From: Prostheceraeus crozeri
Taxonomy: Eukaryota > Platyhelminthes > Polycladida > Euryleptidae
DNA: 64,000 nucleotides
Assembly: GCA_907163375.1 (NCBI GenBank)
Contig: CAJQUW010004480.1
Coordinates: 1-64,000 of the forward strand
Direction of reading: 5' to 3'
Below are positions 55,851 to 64,000 of this stretch, one piece after another (position 1 is the stretch's first letter; every line of letters starts with the position of its first letter). Both the position numbers and the translations under genes were made by a program. The notes beneath the pieces were generated by a model that was not told the origin of the DNA, made no database searches, and saw nothing but the letters and a program-made list of their open reading frames with translations.

Positions 55851-57570
55851 GTTCTAGTGCTCCGATTGAGCTGGAAATACACCATTTCCATGTAGAATTT
55901 GACGCTGAATCCGAATCTGGCCTCCGTTTTCCCATCCGATGCTTCGTTTTGGCTCTACAGTAGGCAGCCATCGCAAAAATTCTAACTCTGTCGTTTTTCC
56001 GAAAAATGTTGAACATTTTTCTCGCCGATTGACTTGAAACTCTCCGATTGACTTGAAACTCACCATACAGATTAAGAATTTGACGCTGATTCCAAATCTG
56101 AAATCCGTTTTCTCATCCGATGCTTCGTTTTGAAGCTAGAGCCCAAAACGTCCCAAATTCTAACTCTGTCGTTTTTTGCCAATGTCCCAAAATCTTAAAT
56201 GGCGTCTCACATCTAAACGAAGACAGATAGGAACAAGCCGATTCTTTCACTGAATTTGTCTCACTCTTAGCTTTCAAACGAGCTATCGCACGACAAAATC
56301 CGTCCACTGGAAGCCAAAATCGAAGCAAGCTGTCCAGAGGGGGGGGGACGTCAGTGAAAATTTTTTCTCTCCGATTTCGCTGGAAACATCCGTCCTAACC
56401 CAAAATTTCACGTAGATTCCGAATCTGGCCTCCGTTTTCTCATCCGATGCTTCGTTTGGGCGCTACACACCAACACGTCCCAAATTCTAACTCTGTCGTT
56501 TTTTCGAAAAATGTTGAAAATTTTTTCTCTCCGATTGACTTGAAACTCACCATACAGATAAAGAATTTCACGCTGATTCCAAATCTGAAATCCGTTTTCC
56601 AATCCGATGCTTCGTTTTGAAGCTAGAGCCCAAAACGTCCCAAATTCTAACTCTGTCGTTTTTCACCAATGTCCCAAAATCTTAAATGGTGTCTCACATC
56701 TAAACGAAGACAGATAGGAACAAGCCGATTCTTTCATTGAATTTGTCTCACTCTTAGCTTTCAAACGAGCTATCGCACGACAAAATCCATCCACTGGAAG
56801 CCAAAATCGAAGCAAGCTGTCCAGAGGGGGGGGGACGTCAGTGAAAATTTTTTCTCTCCGATTTCGCTGGAAACATCCGTCCTAACCCAAAATTTCACGT
56901 AGATTCCGAATCTGGCCTCCGTTTTCTCATCCGATGCTTCGTTTGGGCGCTACACACCAAAACGTCCCAAATTCTAACTCTGCCAAAATTTTTTCGAAAA
57001 ATGTTGGAAATTTTTTCTCTCCGATTGACTTGAAACTCACCATACAGATAAAGAATTTCACGCTGATTCCAAATCTGAAATCCGTTTTCCAATCCGATGC
57101 TTCGTTTTGAAGCTAGAGCCCAAAACGTCCCAAATTCTAACTCTGTCGTTTTTCACCAATGTCCCAAAATCTTAAATGGTGTCTCACATCTAAACGAAGA
57201 CAGATAGGAACAAGCCGATTCTTTCATTGAATTTGTCTCACTCTTAGCTTTCAAACGAGCTATCGCACGACAAAATCCATCCACTGGAAGCCAAAATCGA
57301 AGCAAGCTGTCCAGAGGGGGGGGGGACGTCAGTGAAAAATTTTTCTCTCCGATTTCGCTGGAAACATCCGTCCTAACCCAAAATTTCACGTAGATTCCGA
57401 ATCTGGCCTCCGTTTTCTCATCCGATGCTTCGTTTGGGCGCTACACACCAACACGTCCCAAATTCTAACTCTGCCAAAATTTTGAAGAAACAGTTTTTCT
57501 CGCCGATTGAGCTGGAAATCACATCACAGATGCAGAATTTGACGCTGAATCCGAATCTGGCCACCGTTTC
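55851..57570 (-). repeat. 487-bp tandem repeat block, right arm (three units)
   Basis: C/G-tract junctions (GTCCAGAGGGGGGG) at about 56332, 56819 and 57306. One unit fewer than the left arm. Several units carry small changes (for example TTTTTTCGAAA replaced by CCAAAATTTTTTCG near 56985) that break or shift the open frame seen on the left. Confidence 0.8.
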
Positions 57571-57579
57571 ACCATCCAA

Positions 57580-57852
57580 GACAACCTAGGCGGTCGCCCA
57601 TGTCAACCTAGACGGTCGCCCACGTCAACCTAGACGGTCGCCCACGTCAACCTAGACGGTCGCCCAAGTCAACCAGGCGGTCCGACCAACTCACTCGAGT
57701 CTCACACTCTGTCGTTGCAGAGGGGGGGGGAGTCAGCGAACAGTTTGCGAACCCACCTGGCCGGCACACCACGACAGACCACAACCTCTGTCGTTCCAGA
57801 GGGGGGGGAGGGGGGGGGCGCGCTGTGTTTATTCTGGACCTTTTGTTACTAC
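57580..57852 (-). repeat. Right 22-bp minisatellite, G-tract and terminal inverted repeat
   Basis: Inverted copies of the 22-bp unit (57580-57670), G-tracts at 57721-57730 and 57801-57818 with quadruplex-like spacing, and the terminal sequence ending ...GGACCTTTTGTTACTAC at 57852. Confidence 0.8.
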
Positions 57853-57860
57853 TGATACAA
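57853..57860 (+). repeat. Target-site duplication, right copy
   Basis: TGATACAA directly after the right terminus, identical to 35091-35098. Confidence 0.9.
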
Positions 57861-57879
57861 AATGACTATTTTCAAACTA

Positions 57880-58679
57880 GTGTTAGTCCTGTAAGTTCAG
57901 GGCATCATATTATGTACATAGATGATGCTAGGACGTTATTTCACCCAATACCATTGTTTAAGCAAGCAAATAATTTTCAATTGCTATCTCAATTCTACCC
58001 ATCGAGTCGTATCAACTCCAAACTACATTTAATTAATGATTGGGCAATTGAGCACAAAATGAAATTGAATCATACCAAAACGCAAGAAATGAGAATCTCC
58101 TTTAATAAATCGGAGCCGGAGTGGGAACCTTTATCTGTAAATGGCGACCAAATAACTGCAGCCTCTAGTATAAAGCTCTTTGGTGTGACAATAAGCAACA
58201 ACCTAACTTGGAACAAACATGTTGAAGATCTCGTGAAGAAAGCTAACAAGCGAATCTATTTCCTTGTTCAGATGAAAAGAGCAAGATTTTCTCAAATTGA
58301 CATTCATTTCTACTGTGCGTCGATCCAAAGCTTGCTAGAGTATGCTGCCCCTGTTTGGCATTACGGACTTTCCAAGAAGTTTTCAGACCTGTTGGAAGGA
58401 GTTCAAAAACGGGCTTTGAAAATGATATGTGGAATACGCTACCAAGACCATAGCTATAATTATGAAAATATACTTGAAGTCTGTAAGCTGCAAAAACTGT
58501 GTGACAGACGAGAGCTATTGTGCCGGAAAGCAATGCTGAATCTCTCCAGTGACCTGAAGCAGAAGATTCCTCAGAAGAGCGAATATTCGAGGAGATTACG
58601 ACGGACCACAACGACAATACGGACAAGAACTGAGCGATATCGTAGATCTTTTTTACCTTCTGCAGTGAAATTTTTATGA
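57880..58679 (+). pseudogene. CR1/L2-like LINE RT C-terminal part
   Basis: The open frame runs from inside the palindromic element (57825), but LINE similarity starts only after the insertion site. Seen: MYIDDARTLF near 57912 (catalytic YxDD with the usual T replaced by A-R), LINDWAIEHKMKLNHTKTQ, LFGVTISNNLTWNKHVEDL, YCASIQSLLEYAAPVW, LLEGVQKRALKMICG and a terminal RRSFLPSAVKFL. This is the palm end, thumb and C-terminal tail of a CR1/L2-type RT. No stop interrupts the 260 codons after the YIDD, so it is a fairly young, 5'-truncated copy. No matching upstream LINE sequence was found left of 35,091, so the palindromic element does not clearly split it. Confidence 0.7.
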
Positions 58680-58797
58680 TTGTACATGTGCATTTTTTAT
58701 TGTAAAACTATCAGCCCTGCTGTAATTTTAAAGGAAAAGGAAAATACATGTATATTTTTCAAAATGAGAATCATAAAGTACAAATGAGAAGGAATGA

Positions 58798-59490
58798 TTA
58801 TGTCGGTAAGCAAGTCAAATCAGAGTGTCCATTTATGAGTAGAGTGACAAGAACAGTAAAACAATTCTGCCTTCTGGTAGTTCTAGAAAAAGGTACAGTT
58901 ACACCACCGTTACGGTGTTGAGGAACGAGGGGAAAAAGAGGATGAGCAACATCTTGAGTTTTCCAGTACAGGGATTCGAAAGCTCGGAAACGTACAGTGC
59001 AAAAATTAGACATATCATTATTACAGCCACAATCCCTCCTGCAAATAATTCGACGCGATCGTTTAAAAATTCTTGTGATATGTCTACGTGTTTCAAAACT
59101 ATAAACACCAAAAAGTTGCGTACAATACAATAAAATGCTCTCTATTGTTGCCTTAAAAACGTACCATAACTCGTCATGACTCAACAATCTTCTTAAAACT
59201 TTGAGTGCATACATACGCTTGTTACATAGTGAAAAAACGTTCAGAAAATGAGACTTTCACTTCAAGTCGGAACTCCAGGTTACTCCAAGAATTTTCAATT
59301 CGTCTACAATTTTAAATGGAAACGGAAAAAATACCTGACAACTTTTCTTAAGAACACACATAGCTTTTGTTTTACTTTAAGATATTTTCGGAAATAAAGA
59401 CATAAAGACATACCTGACATTAAGGTTGTGAAAATCCTAACATTCTCGGTGTCATCTGGTCTGACAACTTCTGCTGGAACGAGCATTTTA
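58798..59490 (-). pseudogene. LINE RT C-terminal relic, minus strand
   Basis: Minus-strand pieces: LKILGV near 59280, then CNKRMYALKVLRRLLSHDELWYVF, ILLYCTQLFGVY, IFKRSRRIIC, a cysteine pattern CGCNND and HPLFPLVP. These are the end of a CR1-type RT domain and tail. A frameshift separates an upstream piece (59304-59486). It faces a related piece on the plus strand at 59560. Confidence 0.55.
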
Positions 59491-59559
59491 AATCCATTTC
59501 GAAATTATGTTCACAAAGACTTTCCGGTTTTCATCGTCTAAAGCTGTATTTATCTAACA

Positions 59560-59880
59560 GCCAGTTTGTTGAAGTGTAGCGCCATAATCTCATCTGTATT
59601 CAAGTACACTGATCCCATTTTTTGTTACCGAACACAAAGTTTACAATCTAAGATTCGCCGCATTGCGAAACGTGCTCACCATATTATCTGCGGTTTTAAA
59701 TGTAATTGCAAAATATTGTGTGATATTGATGACTTGTCCACCAAGTTAATTTTTTCTATTTTATTGAAATGTGAAAACCCACTTCACCCTATGAGAGGAA
59801 TCGTTGCTCGTCGCCTACGTTTTTAAGACACTTTGTAATGTACATCCTTCGCACCGCTAGAAGAAGCAACACATTTTTAA
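59560..59880 (+). pseudogene. LINE RT C-terminal relic, plus strand
   Basis: The frame shows LKCSAIISSVFKYTDPIF, IRRIAKRAHHIICG, CNCKILCDIDDL and HPMRG, closely matching in layout the minus-strand relic at 58798-59490 (IIC, C-x-C, HPL). The two form a head-to-head pair of truncated LINE copies. The tail has AATAAAAGA near 59877. Confidence 0.5.
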
Positions 59881-60080
59881 TAAAAGATTGTCATGACTAC
59901 GATGCGTTCTTCCAATGCTGTGACTGAACACTTGAGTAACTACAACTTTATATGTCTGTATATTGCACACTTTACCTTATGTGATTTGTATTGGCATTTG
60001 TATTGATGATTAATATTTTTTATGAGTAGCAACAAAACTGAGAACCACCTAAAACGCAGCACTAGCTATAACTTTGATAA

Positions 60081-61075
60081 TTGAAAAGACATTTTGACAT
60101 ATCATGCCCAGCTTCAGATACAAAACTGCCTTGGCTCATTTGGATTCCAAAGTTGAATAAAAAACCTTTTAAGCTTCGCTTCATCACAGCTGTCCGTGAT
60201 TGTAGTACGAAGGGTCTTTCTGTTGTTCACAATAGACCCCTGTCAGTCATGAGATTTAATTTTGCGACTTATTGTGACAGCATCCGAAAAAACACCGGGT
60301 TTGATTTATTCTGGAGCGTCAAATCTTCCACCGAATTTCTTAGTAAACTTTATACGTACAGCGCCAATAGACTTTTTTCTGTACAAGTTTTTTGATTTTT
60401 CAACTCTGTGCACGAATCTCAACCAACAACAGGTTTTCTCACATTTGTTTAGTCTATTTGATATTGTTTTCAATTCCACTTCACGAAAATATCTGTGTGT
60501 TGGTTGGAATGAATAATTCTGTGCTAATAAGGTCTATAATAGTTACACTTGTTTGTTTGTTCGGTTTAAAGAAGTTATTCAACAGATTGTGTCAGAAGAA
60601 CGTCACTTTTGCTGGTGAAGTTTTCAAACAAGCTCGAGGCCTTCCGATGAGAGGTAACTGTAGCCCTTTACTAGCGGATTTGCTCTGAGCACATTGTGAA
60701 TCTGTTTTTATGAACTCTTTGTTATCAGAAAGGAAATTTGGGCTTTTTGTCAAGTACATCTCGTTATATAGATAACATTTGTGTTATTAACTACGTGAAA
60801 ATTTGCTTCCCAAAATATATTCCACAACGATCTGAAGGCCGAAAGAAGGGTGAATGATACATCCACTGAATATTTAGATGTTGAAATCAATATTGTTTCA
60901 GATTGTTTACAGTATATTACAAGGTGGACAATTTTCCATCTCTCTGTGGTGTTTTTAACTTTCCCAGATAACCTTATCCCCAGAAATAAGGGTATTAAGG
61001 TATTCGCGAGCCAAATACTTAAAATTTCACGTATTTGCATTATAAAAACATTTTCCATATGTTGTTGAAAGGACA
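60081..61075 (+). pseudogene. Penelope-like reverse transcriptase relic
   Basis: The frame 60081-60395 has IPKLNKKPFKLRFITA, CSTKGLSVV, and NTGFDLFWSVKSSTEFLSKL, the N-terminal RT blocks of Penelope-like elements. After a frame change, FDFSTLCTNL (motif A) appears near 60395, then RGNCSPLLADLL near 60650 (motif B), and near 60850 STEYLDVEINIV followed by LIPRNKGIKVFASQILKISRIC, a thumb block. The catalytic YxDD region near 60755 is damaged. At least four frame breaks occur. No GIY-YIG nuclease was found downstream. It is unrelated in position to the Penelope-like fragment at 18.3-19.3 kb. Confidence 0.6.
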
Positions 61076-61785
61076 CATAAGAATGTTAAATTCTTGTCAA
61101 CAGAGGTTATTTTGTTAAAGATTTACGTCGTGGTGCCACACATATAGATTTGCCATCTCATTTATCATAGGAACAGTGGAAATGATTTTAAACAAGAAGA
61201 ATTTTACTTTTACGATAACATCATCCCACAAATCTCAGGGACTGTCAAGGGGCTATATGATGCAGAGCAATCCATTCTACAGAGCAGCAAATGACGTACA
61301 TGACTCATTGAAGACTTTTTTCAAATCTTTGTGGATCAGAGATTTATACGACTGCTTTGTCTCATGGCTTGACGATTTCGGTGACATCGAAATGTTCATT
61401 ACCTTTTAAATGGCATTCATCCAGTTTTCTAGAGAAGTCGGTGATAATAGCATTGATTACTTAGATGTTGCTGCCTATAAAGGTCATGGAGGAATTGCGA
61501 AAACCGACAGTTCCACATCGTTCGAGTCATCCTTGACATACACTGTACATGAAATGATATACTTTGCACGTCTGTAAAGAGAATGCTATCGCATAAAATA
61601 AAGATATCAAATCTTCGAGAACTTGACAATTCTCATGCTTCAATAAATGATGCGAATGGAAAAGTCATGCGTGACAAGCACAGAATTAGATTGTTTAATC
61701 GTATCACTTTGCTAGAAGTGCAAGCCGATTCAAAACGATGGCACATGCAGGAACTTACTAAGTCAGCAAAAGGGAATTCCTTTTA
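61076..61785. other. Interval without recognised features
   Basis: Two frames of 60-80 codons have no motif. Nothing else is seen. Confidence 0.4.
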
Positions 61786-61789
61786 CCTT

Positions 61790-62165
61790 ACAGAAATCGG
61801 AAAAATAGTCGTGCGTCGCTTGCGGATTTCTGTGAATTCCTTCAAAATGCTCCGATCGCCACGATTCCTTCAGATACGAAGAATTCAGATCATTGGGAAA
61901 AAGTTTTCTCGATAATGTTAGGCCCTCCGATCATTATGAAAAAGGTTAGCAGGCGCACGAAGAAACGTTCACAAACTTGACATCGTCTGTGTCTCTTTGC
62001 TGTGTGATCAGATTGATGACAGTCACTGAAACTTCGCACAATTTGGCGTGTTTAATGTTGAACTGCCTGCTCATTGTTCGATTGCTATGGTATTATGTCA
62101 GCAGATTGTGTCACTTCATTAACGCTACATGTTCCACTGTTTCCTTTCTAGTCAAGCACAAAAAG
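61790..62165 (-). repeat. Dispersed repeat family A, copy 3 (inverted)
   Basis: Reverse complement of the family seen at 15230-15710 and 21600-21990. Closest to copy 2 over its whole length; its outer end (AAGGTAAAAGGAATTCC on the minus strand) instead matches copy 1, so the family extends past copy 2's right edge. Confidence 0.75.
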
Positions 62166-62169
62166 GGAT

Positions 62170-62715
62170 GACCTATCTAATTCTGTGATTTTACCATTTG
62201 TTGACACTTGTAATCTAAACAATTCTAATGCCTATAATTAAATAGCATGTCCTATGACTTAATTTGTTGAGCACTTTCAAAGACAGAAGAATAATAAGGT
62301 CCTTCGTCAAAGCAAATCTTTGCTGAGTATATTAAAAAGGAAACATAAAGAACTAACTAATGTCATAAGCCGGTGCAGAGATGAAAAGTACAAATGTTGA
62401 TTGCTGGGAACAACATAAAAGTCAACGCTGCCTTTATGAATTTCAAAATTAGGTTTAACTTCAATTGCAGTTCCAGTAATACATTCTAAAATGCAAAGAC
62501 TGTGATGATTTCTCTATTCACCAAATATAACCTTCTTGCTTGGTTCATGGCCACGCTTGCTCCCACGTGAACAAGTAATAGTAACGGATTGTACTTGCAT
62601 TTCACAATTTGCGTTAATTCACTTCACGCTACTACCTCGACAGGCACTTCAAAGTCATGGTAAATCAAAACACAGTTAATTCAGAGATCTCACAAGTCTG
62701 CAGCACATATTAAAC
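62170..62715. other. Interval without recognised features
   Basis: No frame above 60 codons and no repeat recognised. Confidence 0.4.
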
Positions 62716-62720
62716 CGTAT

Positions 62721-63151
62721 ACTGTAAACCGTTGACTGACAATTGACAGACATTTATCCTACAAAATCTATTTTGTCGGTCATTGTTAGTTCTTGCAGGA
62801 TGATTGCCACTGAACACCTACAATATCTGACAAAAAGCGGCAAAATGAAAAGCAATGAATTATAGCTTAAATTTCATCAAAAATGCAGGTAATTAAGTAT
62901 ATTATGTCAAAATAAATCATGGTTTTGCCACACAATAATACAGATTGCCCAAAAGTCAAGCAATCACTAATCGAAGAAATCAGTCAATATTCAACAGTTT
63001 TTGTTTATTTAATTTGCATACAAAACATCTGTTTCGATGTCGGTGGAGAACCTACAAACTCGTCGGATATCGCAGGATATTGGAGTTGACAATCGTCTGG
63101 TTGATTTTGTCAGCAATTTTGTAGGACAATTGTCGGTCTACGGTTTACAGT
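62721..63151. mobile_element. MITE-like 431-bp inverted-repeat element
   Basis: ACTGTAAACCGTTGACTGAC... at 62721 pairs with ...GGTCTACGGTTTACAGT ending at 63151 (22 of the outer 25 bases). Inner arm words (CCTACAAAAT, TTTTGTCGG) also recur inverted. It has no coding capacity and no clear target duplication. Confidence 0.5.
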
Positions 63152-63349
63152 GCAGTGTCAAATACAATGCGGTATGCTCTAAACCACTAAACGTCAGTAG
63201 GTGACAAATATAAAATAATGCCAAGTAATGCAAATTATATAGCAGGTAATCATGTAAAGGCAAATGAAAATGCAGGCAAAAATGAGTGAATGGAACCATC
63301 AACGAGTTAAGTGAATATCAATGAGAAGATAGACAAGTTATAAATCATT

Positions 63350-63392
63350 ATTATAAATTATAATAATATATTATTATTATTATTAAAAACCA
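63350..63392. repeat. AT-rich microsatellite (ATT)n
   Basis: ATAATATATTATTATTATTATTA. A simple repeat. Confidence 0.7.
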
Positions 63393-63536
63393 AAGAAATG
63401 ACAAATGTTAACTGCTTAGTGGAAGAGAAAAATACATCTATTAATTAGAACCTAAGGAATAAAAATACAAAAATAAACTTTGAAGAAATACTAAAAATAT
63501 AATACTAGAAAATATACTATATTCCAACACTACAAT

Positions 63537-63977
63537 GTGAAGACCGAAAAGGAATACTGGAAACACAAACCAGAAAAGGTGACTGACAATGAGAAAGTCA
63601 AGATTCTCAGGGATTTCGGAATTCGGACTGACAGAAGAATAAATGCAGACCGGCCGGACATCACAATAACAGACAAAGAAAAGAAGGAAGTCAAGTTAAT
63701 AGACATTTCAATTCCAGCAGATAGAAACATTAAGAACAAAGAAAAGGAAAATATTCAAAAATACCAAGACCTTCAGATCGAAATGCAAAGACGATGGAAA
63801 GCGAAAACTGAAGTCGCACCAATTGTCATAGGCGCGCTTGGAGCAATAACTCCAAAGTTGAAGGACTACCTCTGCAGACTACCAGGAAGCCATGTAATTC
63901 ACAAGCTGCAGAAAGCAGCGCTTGTCGGAAGTGCACATATCCTCCGAATGCACCTAGGTCTCCCAGAGACTTGGTAA
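63537..63977 (+). pseudogene. LINE C-terminal nuclease-like domain
   Basis: An open frame of 146 codons, probably the 3' end of a longer LINE ORF whose upstream part is lost. Seen: KILRDFGIRTDRRINADRPD, then ITDKEKKEVKLIDISIPAD, KYQDLQIEMQRRWKAK, VVIGALG-like VIGALGAITPKLKDYL, and a terminal SAHILRMHLGLPE. The R-P-D ... (13) ... K-L-I-D-I layout resembles the PD-(D/E)XK fold. This domain is widespread at the C-terminus of retrotransposon RT proteins in cnidarians, flatworms and other invertebrates. It is intact but lacks an RT, so it is a truncated insertion. Confidence 0.6.
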
Positions 63978-64000
63978 GTTTCCGAGACTAGATATGTATC

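Larger units (their letters stand above)
35099..57852. mobile_element. Giant palindromic foldback-type element, 22,754 bp
   Basis: The element starts GTAGTAACAAAAGGTCCAGA and ends with its exact reverse complement, flanked by the octamer TGATACAA on both sides. The whole body is an inverted repeat about a centre at 45705/45706: left arm 10,607 bp, right arm 12,147 bp, essentially no unpaired spacer. Order in each arm from outside: C-tracts, 22-bp minisatellite, 487-bp repeats, a 2.39-kb core, and an AATAAA-rich minisatellite. No transposase or other known enzyme is encoded. An 8-bp duplication is used by hAT, P, Zisupton and some other cut-and-paste groups; the terminal sequence does not match a family I know, so the mobilising enzyme is undetermined. 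Foldback elements with repeat-filled long inverted arms are the nearest known form. Confidence 0.85.

Noticed and set aside
35099..57852. The palindrome as a sequencing or assembly fold-back artefact
   Set aside because: The arms differ by a 487-bp unit, a 2,034-bp duplication and point changes, and the insertion is bounded by a target duplication in direct orientation, which a fold-back artefact would not create. Long-read confirmation is still desirable.
57825..57879. Start of the LINE ORF inside the palindromic element
   Set aside because: The first codons derive from the element's terminal repeat and the target site; the open frame across the junction is accidental.

Overview
The window is repeat-rich DNA from a eukaryote, most likely an invertebrate animal. 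Evidence for this is the mix of element families: Ty3/gypsy, CR1/L2-like and REL-endonuclease LINEs, Penelope-like elements with GIY-YIG nucleases, piggyBac, pogo/Tigger, and a Polinton/adintovirus-like insertion. I found no host housekeeping gene, tRNA or rRNA, and the species cannot be named from this sequence.

Layout. 1-10,200: very AT-rich relic of a Polinton/adintovirus-like element, with a frameshifted protein-primed DNA polymerase B, a broken packaging ATPase, an intact penton-like ORF, an intact two-helix membrane protein and small GC hairpins between genes. 10,200-10,800: short tandem repeats. 10,800-14,205: minus-strand Ty3/gypsy pol relic, split in its protease by a 5'-truncated LINE flanked by an 8-bp duplication (ATTACCCT). 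14,384-15,219: DDE-like transposase fragment. 17,728-20,003: piggyBac relic with a Penelope-like fragment nested in its transposase gene and a hammerhead-type core at the Penelope 3' end. 23,353-25,769 and 30,346-31,905: two pogo/Tigger elements with TA duplications and C-terminal PCNA-box motifs. 27,400-29,370: LINE with an R2-type C-terminal nuclease. 32,099-34,906: LINE fragments and a TGACCCAC-rich inverted-repeat element.

35,099-57,852: the main discovery. This is one 22,754-bp insertion that is a palindrome over its whole length, flanked by a perfect 8-bp duplication (TGATACAA) and ending in identical terminal inverted repeats (GTAGTAACAAAAGGTCC...). Each arm carries, from outside in: C-tract and 22-bp repeats; 487-bp tandem repeats (4 left, 3 right); a 2.39-kb single-copy core of equal length in both arms; and a 5.7-7.8 kb minisatellite made of AATAAA-containing units of about 29 bp, all oriented so that AATAAA reads toward the centre. 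The core holds TATA-type promoters, an 88-codon ORF identical in both arms, and many recurring predicted hairpins (C(UUCG)G tetraloops, a family with loop CTAT, and a 145-150 bp module present three times). The arm-length difference (1,540 bp) is almost entirely explained by one extra 487-bp unit on the left and one 2,034-bp duplication on the right. No transposase is encoded, so the element looks non-autonomous and foldback-like. I do not recognise it.

57,870-64,000: LINE relics in both orientations, a Penelope-like RT relic, a third copy of a dispersed repeat, a 431-bp MITE-like inverted repeat, and the C-terminal nuclease-like domain of another LINE running to the window end.

The genes do not form a host pathway. 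They are layered insertions: nested elements give a relative order, and the palindromic element and the second Tigger look youngest because their ends and internal copies are best preserved.
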